Below are positions 16,625 through 24,804 of a stretch of DNA of 33,096 bases, piece by piece; position 1 is the first letter of the stretch; each line of letters opens with the position of its first letter. The translations under genes were made by a program, and so were the position numbers. The DNA lies in the NCBI GenBank assembly GCA_023256215.1, contig JAGDXB010000110.1, forward strand, positions 1 through 33,096, in the 5' to 3' direction. Under the pieces are notes generated by a model. The model was given only the letters and a program-made list of their open reading frames with translations. It was not told the DNA's origin and did not search any database. Source of the stretch: Vulcanisaeta sp. Its GTDB lineage: Archaea > Thermoproteota > Thermoprotei > Thermoproteales > Thermocladiaceae.

Positions 16625-17599
16625 TCACACGTAATCGCTCCTATCCACCTTATTCATAGGCTTCTCGCCCCTTATGTACCTAACCACGTTCTCCACAGCC
16701 CTAGTAATCGCGTACTCGGCAATGTCCTTTTGAGCCCCACCTGCTATGTGCGGTGTCCCTAGGAAGTTCTGCAGCGCTGTTAATGGGGTTCTTGAGGGTA
16801 TCTCCTCGCGTCCGTCGTACACCCACCATACGTCAGTACCAAACCTAATGTCTTGCCTCTCTTTAAGTACCCTGTATAGGTCGTCTTCCTTAACCACGTC
16901 ACCACGTCCTACATTCACGACTATTGCACCACGCTTCAAAGCCCTTAACTCCCTCTCACCGATCAACCCCTTGGTATACCTATTCAGGGGTAACGTTATA
17001 GCCACTATGTCGGCCCTTGGTAGTACATCAAGTAACTTACTTGTTGGGTAAACCTCGTCAAAATACTCGGCAGGTCTTCCGCTCCTGTTAATACCAATAT
17101 TATAGGTCTTGAACCCCTCCTTACCTATCCTTGCGATTTCCCTGCCAATGCCACCGGTGCCTAACACGAGTAATGTTGCCTTTATTATTTTTCGTGGCAT
17201 TATAACCTCATTACTCAAATACTCCCTCGCGTTTAATACTGGTCTATGAAGCCCCTTGGCCAATGCCAAGATCATTGCCCAAGCATGCTCCGCAACGGGC
17301 TCTGAGTATGCGCCTGCATTGCTATAGATCTCCACATTACCTGGTATTACCGAATACGGCAAATGATCCACACCCGCCGAAAATGTCTGCAGCACCCTAA
17401 GGTTTGGCATGTGGTTTATCCACTTGGTTAGGTCGAATTCCTTACCACACCAGCACATGAGAATCTCGGTCCTTAGCAATACATTAACTAAATCACCCTC
17501 GCTAAGCCTTGGTAATTCGTATAACTCCACACCTAATCCGCTAAGTAGTTCCTTAGCCTTTGTCGGTAGTTCTACGGTGCTTAGGACTACCCTTGCCAC
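16625..17599 (-). CDS. D-isomer-specific 2-hydroxyacid dehydrogenase family protein
   Basis: This is an NAD(P)-dependent dehydrogenase of the D-lactate/glyoxylate/phosphoglycerate dehydrogenase family. The Rossmann motif LGTGGIG is at 146-152, the catalytic Arg is R232 in VNVGRGDVV, an acidic residue lies in GTDVWW (254-259), and the catalytic His is H284 in TPHIAGG. The catalytic Arg and His are therefore present. The length (324 aa) is normal, and there is no ACT domain, so it is not a full-length regulated SerA. The substrate (glyoxylate, hydroxypyruvate or another 2-oxoacid) cannot be told. The start is GTG 17599, with a TATA element cctaaaaatagg (about 17618-17630) at the leaderless distance. 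Confidence 0.88.
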   Translation of the reverse strand: MARVVLSTVELPTKAKELLSGLGVELYELPRLSEGDLVNVLLRTEILMCWCGKEFDLTKWINHMPNLRVLQTFSAGVDHLPYSVIPGNVEIYSNAGAYSEPVAEHAWAMILALAKGLHRPVLNAREYLSNEVIMPRKIIKATLLVLGTGGIGREIARIGKEGFKTYNIGINRSGRPAEYFDEVYPTSKLLDVLPRADIVAITLPLNRYTKGLIGERELRALKRGAIVVNVGRGDVVKEDDLYRVLKERQDIRFGTDVWWVYDGREEIPSRTPLTALQNFLGTPHIAGGAQKDIAEYAITRAVENVVRYIRGEKPMNKVDRSDYV

Positions 17600-17649
17600 G
17601 CCACATAATCCCTAGCCTATTTTTAGGCATTAATTGCGTATTCATGAAG

Positions 17650-17666
17650 AGTTATATTTTTAATAG
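17650..17666 (+). promoter_or_regulatory. TATA-like promoter of the S14 gene
   Basis: The element gttatatttttaa (17651-17663) is centred about 30 bases upstream of the ATG at 17689. It is a strong, almost canonical archaeal TATA box, fitting a highly expressed ribosomal protein gene. Confidence 0.6.
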
Positions 17667-17688
17667 GGTTGCTCCATGTGTCCTGTGA

Positions 17689-17853
17689 ATGGCGAAGATA
17701 AAGCCACCGAAGGAGCGTAAATTCGGGAGGGCGGTAATTAGGTGCCAAAGATGTGGTACTCATGAAGCTGTGATTAGGAAGTACGGGCTTTACCTATGTA
17801 GGAGGTGCTTCAGGGAGGTTGCGCCGCAACTTGGTTTTCGTAAATATTACTGA
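17689..17853 (+). CDS. rpsN: 30S ribosomal protein S14 (zinc-binding, archaeal S29e type)
   Basis: This short gene (54 codons plus TGA) encodes the small-subunit protein S14, which sits in the head of the 30S subunit near the 16S rRNA three-way junctions. The protein begins [15 protein letters not shown] and contains a zinc ribbon, C19-x2-C22 and C37-x2-C40, with [15 protein letters not shown] between and after. It ends LGFRKYY, the typical S14/S29e tail. It stands alone rather than in the usual ribosomal protein operon, with its own TATA box. The length matches archaeal and eukaryotic homologues. Confidence 0.95.
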   Translation: MAKIKPPKERKFGRAVIRCQRCGTHEAVIRKYGLYLCRRCFREVAPQLGFRKYY

Positions 17854-17912
17854 TTCTATCTCACCTCCCTTAATGCAGTTAGGTATTTAGTGCGCTGTGC
17901 AGTTAGTTAATT

Positions 17913-18836
17913 ATGGCTAGGATACCTGCATCAATCAATGTGGATAAGGTACTCGAGGTTGCCAAGCTACTTGGCTCTATGGATCTACGTAGATCCGACA
18001 TGTTCGATACCAGGTTCTTCCCACCTAGGGATGCTGATGTGGAATCGACATATAACTACTTCCTGGCCATGGTTGCCATAGACCATAGGGCACACATAGG
18101 TGATTATAAGTTCCAAAGGAGTATTAATGGTGAGATATTCACTGGTTCTGACCTGCTGTGGAGATTGGGGATGGAGATGTTTAGTAGGGATCCGTCGTTT
18201 TTCAGCCCGAGACGATTAAGTAAACTAGATCCTGTAATTGTTAGGGATTGGCTTGTTGGTGATTACGGACCTGTTTGGGATTATGGTGTTAGGGCCTATT
18301 TACTGAGGGATGTTGGTATTAAGGTTGCTAGGAATTATGGTACAACGCTCAGGTTATTCAGTGTTGGTGGGGTTGAGGAGTTACTTGATAGGTTATCGGA
18401 TATGGTGGCCTACGAGGATCCTGTTAAGAAGAAGGCTTATTTGCTGATTAAGTTCTTGGTGTCCCGTGGATTATTGAAGGTGAAGCTGAACGAAATTAAA
18501 CTACCCATTGATAACCACCTAACTAGGATAGCCTATAGGCTTGGTATTGTGAGGCCTGAGGATTGGATAATTGAATCAATAAGGCATGGGATTCACGTTA
18601 ATAGCGATTTAGATGTAAGGCTTAGAATGATTGTTAGAGATGCTTGGGATGCCGTGGTTAGGGTTGGTAAGCTGGACCCAATAGCCCTTGACGACTTCCT
18701 ATGGAGATTGGGTAGAACCGTTTGCATCACTGACAAGCCAAACTGTGAGCAATGTCCGTTGAGGAAGGTATGTAATGCGCATTCCAGGGGCGTGTTTATT
18801 AACGAGCATACTCATTACCTAACATATTATTATTGA
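17913..18836 (+). CDS. HhH-family N-glycosylase with endonuclease III-type [4Fe-4S] loop
   Basis: The C-terminus carries C271-x6-C278-x2-C281-x5-C287, the exact spacing of the [4Fe-4S] loop of endonuclease III and MutY. PIDNHLTRIAYRLGIV (198-213) matches the HhH-GPD signature with the catalytic Asp at D200. The first 150 residues differ from ordinary Nth proteins: FFPPRDADVESTYNYFLAM and a TGSDLLWRLG segment recall queuosine-salvage (Qng1/DUF2419) or other divergent glycosylases. No clear Nth lysine is assigned. It could act on damaged DNA bases or on a modified nucleoside. The gene follows S14 by 59 bases and precedes DUF711 by 43. Family membership is fairly firm; the substrate is unknown. 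Confidence 0.65.
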   Translation: MARIPASINVDKVLEVAKLLGSMDLRRSDMFDTRFFPPRDADVESTYNYFLAMVAIDHRAHIGDYKFQRSINGEIFTGSDLLWRLGMEMFSRDPSFFSPRRLSKLDPVIVRDWLVGDYGPVWDYGVRAYLLRDVGIKVARNYGTTLRLFSVGGVEELLDRLSDMVAYEDPVKKKAYLLIKFLVSRGLLKVKLNEIKLPIDNHLTRIAYRLGIVRPEDWIIESIRHGIHVNSDLDVRLRMIVRDAWDAVVRVGKLDPIALDDFLWRLGRTVCITDKPNCEQCPLRKVCNAHSRGVFINEHTHYLTYYY

Positions 18837-18879
18837 TAATAACAATACTTAATTACCTGGACTTTAAGGACTAATTCCG

Positions 18880-19971
18880 ATGATAATTAGGGCAGTCACG
18901 CTATTTTACCCCATTGAAAACGGGCGGTTGAATGATGAGGACCTGAGAGAGGAATTGAGAAGACTTAAGGGTATTATTGATAGGGTCAGCGGTAAGTATG
19001 GCATCGAGGTGAGGACTTGGAGGGTGACGTTACCGTTTCTTGAATCGTCGTGGGACTTTAGGGAATTATCAATGATAGTTAATAGGGTTAGTGATGGTCT
19101 TGGTTATATACATTCATCGCTGAATGTGCCCATGTATTTCAAGGTAAATGTGGATGACTTAGTCTCGGCATTTCTTAAGTCAAATAGCTACATGAGCATT
19201 TGGGTTGGCGATGATGAGAGATTGGATGAGAATAACGTTGACCTGTTCATGGGTATACTTAAGAAATTGGTGGATCTAGGTTCCTGGGTCTCGTCCAGGA
19301 GGATTGCGGCGTTGATAGGCGATGCCGTGTTAACACCCTATTACCCGGACTCAATAAATTTAGGTAATAGGCATGGTATTGCGTTATCGTTATTATACGC
19401 AGATGATATACTGAAGGAGGGCAATAAACTAGTGAATGCTCTAAACGGTATCTTCAGGAGGGCTGAGGTTATCGGTAAGGAAATTGCCGAGGAGCTTGGG
19501 GTTGAGTACCTGGGCATTGATGCATCGTTATCTCCCTGGGGCTTGAATTCCGTGGTCAAGGCGATAGAGGGCATTTATGGATTAAGGTTTGGTGAGCCGG
19601 GCACGTTGAGTGCCATATATGATTTGAACAGGAGTATTTGGAGGGCATTGGAGGATGTTAAGAGTACTGGTTTTAATGAGGTTATGCTGCCTGTTGCTGA
19701 GGACGAGCTTTTGAAGAGTAGGGTTAGGGAGGGCTTAGTGACCTTTTCTAAGCTCATTAAGTACACTGTATCCTGTGTTGCCGGTATTGACATGGTACCA
19801 ATACCAAGCAGTCAATTAGGGCTCTTACGCGGCTTAATAAGGGATCTGCATGCCATAGTTAGTATTAAGCGTAGGTCCATGGGCCTAAGGTTAATACCAT
19901 ACCCAGGCAATGAGGCTGAGGTGGATCTAGGGGACTTCGGCTCAACACCCGTCATGGACATGCTTAGGTGA
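18880..19971 (+). CDS. DUF711 (UPF0210) family protein
   Basis: The N-terminus (MIIRAVTLFYPIENG) and C-terminus (SIKRRSMGLRLIPYPGNEAE, then VDLGDFG) match the DUF711/UPF0210 family, whose members are related to the glycyl-radical/PFL-like fold and have no settled function. At 363 aa it is somewhat shorter than many bacterial members (about 450). The TATA-like acttaatta (about 18848-18856) is at leaderless distance from the ATG. The stop is 5 bases before the nucleoside phosphorylase start, whose Shine-Dalgarno overlaps this stop, so the pair is an operon. A role in nucleoside or sugar metabolism is therefore suggested, but only by context. Confidence 0.8.
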   Translation: MIIRAVTLFYPIENGRLNDEDLREELRRLKGIIDRVSGKYGIEVRTWRVTLPFLESSWDFRELSMIVNRVSDGLGYIHSSLNVPMYFKVNVDDLVSAFLKSNSYMSIWVGDDERLDENNVDLFMGILKKLVDLGSWVSSRRIAALIGDAVLTPYYPDSINLGNRHGIALSLLYADDILKEGNKLVNALNGIFRRAEVIGKEIAEELGVEYLGIDASLSPWGLNSVVKAIEGIYGLRFGEPGTLSAIYDLNRSIWRALEDVKSTGFNEVMLPVAEDELLKSRVREGLVTFSKLIKYTVSCVAGIDMVPIPSSQLGLLRGLIRDLHAIVSIKRRSMGLRLIPYPGNEAEVDLGDFGSTPVMDMLR

Positions 19972-19976
19972 TGTAA

Positions 19977-20693
19977 ATGCCAATACACATTAGGGCTAAC
20001 CCTGGCGATGTTGCCGAAAAAGCTATAATCGTCGGTGACCCAGCCAGGGCTAGGCAGCTTGCTGATCTTCTTGTAAATGCCAGGATCGTTAATGAGAATA
20101 GGGGCTTCATAACATACACCGGTGAGTATGAAGGGGTTGATGTGAGCATCGCGACGCATGGAGTTGGTGCACCATCAGCGGCAATAGTGATTGAGGAGCT
20201 AATAAGCCTAGGCGCTAAAACAATAATTAGGCTTGGCACAGCAGGAGCGTTAAGGAGGGAAATAGGCATTGGCGATGTCATTATACCAACGGGCTCAGCC
20301 TACAATTATGGCGGCATCTATGCTCAGTACCTCGGCGGGTTCATAAGCTACCCAGCCATACCGGATCACACAGTACTAACGGTCCTAGTACAAAGCCTCG
20401 TAAGAGCGGGGATAAAGCCCTGGATCGGGCCTGTGTATAGTAGCGACGCGTTTTACGCAGAGGAGGACTTGGTCAACGTGATGGGGTCTAGGGGCATCCT
20501 TGCTGTGGAAATGGAGACCGCAATACTATTCCTACTGGGATTGATCAGGAACGTCAAGACTGGCGCAGTGCTTATAGTTAGCAATAACCTAACCGAGGGA
20601 AGGGCAGGCAGATTCCTAACAGCAGGTGAGCTAAGGGACGTAGTGCTTAGGGTAGGCAAAGCAGTACTGGAGGCAATAACCGCTATAGGATAA
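19977..20693 (+). CDS. Nucleoside phosphorylase (PNP/UDP family 1)
   Basis: The enzyme splits a nucleoside with phosphate to release the base and ribose-1-phosphate. Motifs are VGDPARA (19-25, phosphate loop), IATHGVGAPSAA, IRLGTAGAL (phosphate-binding), SSDAFY and GILAVEMETA (173-182, ribose-binding Glu). The length (238 aa) is typical of hexameric DeoD/Udp-like enzymes. Base preference (purine, uridine or methylthioadenosine) cannot be set by eye; the base-specificity SNN replaces the SD common in DeoD. The ATG is preceded by AGGTGAT, so it is coupled to DUF711. Confidence 0.9.
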   Translation: MPIHIRANPGDVAEKAIIVGDPARARQLADLLVNARIVNENRGFITYTGEYEGVDVSIATHGVGAPSAAIVIEELISLGAKTIIRLGTAGALRREIGIGDVIIPTGSAYNYGGIYAQYLGGFISYPAIPDHTVLTVLVQSLVRAGIKPWIGPVYSSDAFYAEEDLVNVMGSRGILAVEMETAILFLLGLIRNVKTGAVLIVSNNLTEGRAGRFLTAGELRDVVLRVGKAVLEAITAIG

Positions 20694-20761
20694 CAAGTCA
20701 GGAATTAGATAAGTGTAGTCTTAACTTTATATTTTCTATATAGTAAAAAGTTATGAATATG

Positions 20762-21892
20762 TTATGGCCCGCAGCTTTGGAATTCGGCGTAAATGGTTAT
20801 GGTCGTTGATGATGTTCCATAGCTTATCGAGTCACGTGGCGTTACATAACCGTTATAAGTAAACTTAATGTAATAGGTATTGTACGGTATGCCGTAATTA
20901 AATACAGTCCAGGGTATGCTAACAACAGCCGGTTGGTGGGGTGGCGTACCATCGATGCTCGTTGGTATCGTGAATGTCCCACTCCAAATGGCAACACCCT
21001 GAGAATTATAAACCGTAGTTGATACAGTACCACCAGGCACAAGCAATGGTGAGTCTCCTATTGAGACGTAGACAGTCCAGTTATAGGAGTTAATTGGTAT
21101 GCAGGGATTAAAAATGACGCCAGGCCCATCCACGTACATTGATGTACCACTCGAATATCTGCCTAATCCAGTGACGTTAAATCCAAGGATGAAGGGATAA
21201 TAAAAGTAACTTCCCGAAGAACTACTATACTTCATGGGCAAGGCCGTGACCAGCAAATCTCCATATCCATAACTGGTTGATGAGTGATCAATGTATATTT
21301 GTATTACGTTAACATTAGTTGTGGTTATTTGTAATCCAGAAACCAGGTTTGCTAGTATAAATCCAGGAACACTGAGGGTTTGACCAAGTGCCTTGGCTAT
21401 GTATGCGGCTATCAAGCCCACGGGTATTGTGCCGCTGAAGCCAAAGGGCGGGCTGTACGCCTGAATATTACTAAACCAATAATTATACGCATTACCGCCA
21501 CCCACATATATTTCATCAAACGGTGCATATTGCGGACTATAGCCGGTATACGCCTTATATTGACTAAGGAATCCACTTAAATAGGTCATATTTGTGGATT
21601 TGCCTATATCGCTTGATATTGACGCTACGAAGACCTCATATGCGTATTGATTGGTTGGGCCTGTTATGCATACTAACTGTAGTGTGGCAACGCCTATGGT
21701 ACCATTCTGATACAGAAAACCGGCACTTGGTTGAAGTAATCCAAAGGCTATTGAATTCCAGTACGATGCGCTCGTATAGGTGGAATATCCAATGAACTTA
21801 TAGGTGACTGAAGCAGAGCCTCCTTGTGTTAATCCGACAGAGGCGTAGAAGTATACAGAGGCGGAGGTTTGCTGGGAGGAGGAATAGGATTG
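20762..21892 (-). pseudogene. Secreted beta-rich protein, 5' end disrupted
   Basis: The frame is open from 21892 to the stop at 20762 (about 376 codons) and reads as one secreted Ser/Tyr/Thr/Gly-rich protein. The first ATG is only at 21589, yet the protein-like pattern continues 100 codons upstream (for example SASVYFYASVGLTQGGS and NGTIGVATLQLV) until a TGA at 21893-21895. No ATG, GTG or TTG lies in that part. In another frame just upstream, a signal-like stretch RLSPLTILFLLPA (about 21870-21910) is visible. The simplest reading is a frameshift in or near tcctcctccc (about 21875-21886), with the original start lost or hidden. Residues such as IQIYIDHSSTSYGYGDL and N-x-S/T sites fit an extracellular protein; no family is recognised. 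A sequencing error is possible. Confidence 0.6.
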
Positions 21893-22169
21893 TCAGTGGG
21901 CTTAGCCTACTAGTGGTTATCCCAGAGACTAGGTATAAGAAAGATAGTTGGGGTACGGGGCATTAAGTCGAGTTTGGGATTGGGGCTGGTCGTAACGCCG
22001 TTGTAGCTGGTAATATCGATGATGCCCTAAGCATTGTCGAAGCTGTTGAGAGGGAATTATTGCAAAAGCAGTCAAAGACAACCATATAACGCTAGTATCG
22101 TTATTACGAGGAGTATTGCTAAGCCAAGCCAGGCACGTAGCATCAATAAACTAATTAATAGCGGGCTTT
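21893..22169. other. Degenerate junction between broken secreted gene and HepT-MntA locus
   Basis: Fragments on both strands are seen. Plus strand 21967-22089 encodes GAGRNAVVAGNIDDALSIVE and on to a TAA, a good coding pattern with a stop and no start, so possibly the tail of a lost gene. Minus strand 22143-22072 encodes a 23-residue signal-like peptide, MLRAWLGLAILLVITILALY plus three more residues, then TGA; an A/T-rich element near 22173 is at the right distance for transcription. It may be the detached 5' end of the secreted gene at 20762. No repeats or attachment sites were identified. Confidence 0.4.
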
Positions 22170-23029
22170 TTACCTTAGTTGTTCACTTAAAAATGCGCCC
22201 TGAACTCCATACCCACCTAACCTCAAACCATAGTACTGCATAATCCTTGGTTTAAAGTCCAGGAATTCTTTAAGGACCCTAACCTCAAATCTAACCCTCT
22301 CTTCCACATCCCTATCGAGAACTACGATGCCTTTAGACACAACCTCATAGGCGAGTAATAATGGTGCCTTATTGAGGTGCACCAGGTCAACCCTCACGTT
22401 TAATGAGTCTTTAAGCGCTATAGCCATGCCAACCAACTCCTTCCAATTAATGTCTCTGCTCGTGAATATCGCCACATCGACATCACTACTGGTTGAGGCA
22501 TTACCCATAGCCCTAGAACCAAATAGGTAGGCGAATATCACGAAGTCGTACTTCTCCAATACACTCCTTATCTTACTTATCAACTCACTCATATTATTAA
22601 CGGGACTAGTACCTATTGATTTAGTATTCACATACTCATTAATACCATTGATTATGCGTTCTAACTCGTCAACTTCCTGCAATGCCTCAAAAAGCCTGTC
22701 TACGTCGATCGTGGCATAGCCATGAACGAGGACATTTCTAAAACCAATCCAAAGCTCAAATAGCCTACCAGTGTCCTGGTCCAATACATTGTTATCAACG
22801 AGTATCCTAGCCACATCCCTATACCTTTCAGGCTTCTTAAAACCCAACAGGGAGCACAACCTCATCCCAACATCTATTAACGACTCAACCGCTAAGTGCA
22901 GGTAACGCTCAACAGCACCCTAAGCACCAAATCCCTACCTAAATCGTTGGTATCATTGACCCTGCCCCTGATAAACTTCAGGGTATCCACGTAATTCCTA
23001 GCCGTAGCAAGTCTATCGTGAATTATCAT
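22170..23029 (-). pseudogene. HepT (HEPN) toxin fused to MntA nucleotidyltransferase antitoxin, frameshifted near its 5' end
   Basis: The intact frame (22865-22170, 231 aa) joins a HEPN domain to a minimal nucleotidyltransferase. RNVLVHGY (43-50) is the R-x4-H-x-Y active site of HepT RNases. GSRAMGNASTSSDVD (116-130) is the GS-x10-D-x-D site of MntA antitoxins, which in known systems modify the HepT tyrosine with AMP. They are normally separate genes; here a linker of about 15 residues fuses them. The first HEPN helices lie upstream in another frame: ATG 23029, MIIHDRLATARNYVDTLKF, to a TAG. The conserved AVERYLHLAVESLIDVG continues in the downstream frame. The break lies at 22914-22918, consistent with one lost or two gained bases. 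ATG 22865 could be a restart, but the product would lack helix 1. A GGTGAG site precedes ATG 23029. Confidence 0.75.
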
Positions 23030-23039
23030 CAATACTCAC

Positions 23040-23171
23040 CTAATGATTAACCCAGGTGATTAATAAGTCATTAATAATCATCAGTGCGCAGGGCTTCACC
23101 TCACCGATCAGTTCCGTCCCCATCACATCACTCGTTATTTGAACTACCAACCCATTAATAATCCTTATCAA
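23040..23171 (-). CDS. Possible small protein upstream of HepT-MntA (43 aa, TTG start)
   Basis: An open frame begins at TTG 23171, about 26 bases from the centre of a TATA element, the leaderless distance. It ends at TAG 23040, with the GGTGAG Shine-Dalgarno of the HepT start (23029) just after. The product begins IRIINGLVVQITSDVMGTEL and ends LMIINDLLITWVNH. It is hydrophobic with no recognised motif. It may be a real leader protein, or the 3' remnant of a longer gene whose front was lost. Position between promoter and toxin gene is the main support. Confidence 0.35.
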   Translation of the reverse strand: MIRIINGLVVQITSDVMGTELIGEVKPCALMIINDLLITWVNH

Positions 23172-23188
23172 CTTAAGATGTCATGAGA

Positions 23189-23203
23189 TAGGATTTATAA
23201 GAG
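23189..23203. promoter_or_regulatory. Shared bidirectional TATA element
   Basis: The nearly palindromic atttataag (23193-23201) reads cttataaat on the minus strand. It lies about 28 bases before ATG 23225 on the plus strand and about 26 bases before TTG 23171 on the minus strand. One element may therefore direct transcription both ways, to the secreted protein gene and to the toxin-antitoxin locus. Confidence 0.5.
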
Positions 23204-23224
23204 AACTCATTAGTTGCGAAGACA

Positions 23225-24763
23225 ATGTCTCATTATAAAAGACGCACAGCATTATTAGTGGTTGTCATTGCTACATTGTCAATAATCATTAATCTATACA
23301 TAGTTACTCATGATCAATTGGGCATTAATGTCGCTATGGGCGGTACTCGCAATAAATCGAACATTGGTTATAGAGGATATTACACGTATGGATCAAGTGG
23401 CTTGTTCAATACCACGGTCTATGTAATTGGAGGTAAGGCCCTAGTCCAGGACCTAATTGATGCAGGCCTAAACACCTCATTAATAAAGCCCATAAGCCTC
23501 AACCAATTACCTGAACTACCGAATAATAGTGTTGTGGTTATTGATTGGTCTGTGGTGAGGAATAACGTGGTTATAAACGATCCAGGTGATTACGCTGAAC
23601 TGAACTTAACAAGCCCCATCATTAATGATTTAGTTAACCTCATTAAGGGCAGTGACAGCGACATCATTGCCATTTATGCAAATGCCACTGATGAGGGTGC
23701 CGTTGAGTACGTACTAGCATACTCATGGGCTAGGGCTGTCAATAATACATTATCGTTAGAGCTAGGTAAGGGCTTATCCATGCAGGACTACCTGGTGGCT
23801 TATCCTGTAATTCCTGTGAATATTCATGAACCTATTTTAATCACAATGTATTGGGTTGGTCGGAAGAAATTGATAATAGGTCCTGTGTATCCATCGCAGT
23901 TCATAGCTTTTATTAGGAGTGTCTTAAATGGCGTGGCGATAAACAATTCGGCAGATCCCGCAGATCCATGCGTGATGGTTACTAATAATAATGCCGTACT
24001 CATATGGGCAGCGCCCATGTTCGTGGGAGTGTCAGTTTCAGGTGTGCCTGCTTATAGTGATGGTAATGGGACGTTCTTCTGGGACTCATGCTTAACTATT
24101 AGTGACAGAATTCTTAAGGCATCACCGGTAGGTCCTTGGTACTTAACCGTTGATGTCTTTAATTATGAGGATTACTTTGAATCATCAACCATGTACAACA
24201 ATGGTGGTTTTGATGGTTATCAAGTTGGTGTAATTGATTACTATTATGGCTATGAAACGTACATGAGGAATACTACCAACGCATTGATAGGCGACATGGG
24301 CAGCATCATGCCATTAACCCTGAGTACAAGCGCCACTAGTGTGCATGTATCATGGAGTCCATCAGTGAGTATAATGCCTCAGCTTGCTATGACCATTAGC
24401 AATATTACGTGGTTATTCCATGTAGATAAGGCCGGCGATAACATAGCATTTCCAATCTCCTTTGCGGATGAATCGGCAGCCGTATATTTACCAGGTTTTA
24501 ACGAATCACAACAGTACTTAGCCGAATTCATGGTTGATTTTGAGAACAACGCCGTCACCAAAGACTTACCATGCCTATATGCCGTAACACAGACAGTCTG
24601 GGCTAGGATTACCTGGGAGGTCTACATAATACCCAGGTCAAGCGAACTTGTCAATGTCTATGGTAACGTTAGTCTCCTAACACCGGCGACACTGCCTTTC
24701 CATTCATACTACGTATCTGGGGTCTCGTCATTAATCGTACCTATCTATTGCCCACTATGGTAA
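23225..24763 (+). CDS. Large membrane-anchored extracellular protein of unknown function
   Basis: I do not recognise a family. The basic start MSHYKRRTALLVVVIATLSI leads into one transmembrane helix (about 8-29), an uncleaved anchor or signal peptide. The remaining 480 residues are predicted outside the cell, with many N-x-S/T sites and beta-rich, Tyr/Trp-rich sequence. A Rossmann-like part (about 60-250) contains VYVIGGKALVQDLIDAGL and NNSVVVIDWSVV. Later parts have paired-looking cysteines (DPCVMV, WDSCLT, DLPCLY, IYCPLW). The 5' distance to the shared TATA element suggests a leaderless mRNA. Its neighbours include two other large secreted proteins, but no sequence relationship is obvious by eye. 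Confidence 0.6.
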   Translation: MSHYKRRTALLVVVIATLSIIINLYIVTHDQLGINVAMGGTRNKSNIGYRGYYTYGSSGLFNTTVYVIGGKALVQDLIDAGLNTSLIKPISLNQLPELPNNSVVVIDWSVVRNNVVINDPGDYAELNLTSPIINDLVNLIKGSDSDIIAIYANATDEGAVEYVLAYSWARAVNNTLSLELGKGLSMQDYLVAYPVIPVNIHEPILITMYWVGRKKLIIGPVYPSQFIAFIRSVLNGVAINNSADPADPCVMVTNNNAVLIWAAPMFVGVSVSGVPAYSDGNGTFFWDSCLTISDRILKASPVGPWYLTVDVFNYEDYFESSTMYNNGGFDGYQVGVIDYYYGYETYMRNTTNALIGDMGSIMPLTLSTSATSVHVSWSPSVSIMPQLAMTISNITWLFHVDKAGDNIAFPISFADESAAVYLPGFNESQQYLAEFMVDFENNAVTKDLPCLYAVTQTVWARITWEVYIIPRSSELVNVYGNVSLLTPATLPFHSYYVSGVSSLIVPIYCPLW

Positions 24764-24804
24764 TCCATGGGACTTAATTTTATATTGGCTCTTAAAACTA
24801 AGCC

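Noticed and set aside
23080-23133. A possible C/D box sRNA on the minus strand: two CTGA boxes with C-like GTGATGG and GTGAGGT motifs.
   Set aside because: The C and C' boxes deviate from RTGATGA, one guide would be only 8 bases, and the stretch reads as an open frame; kept out of the features.
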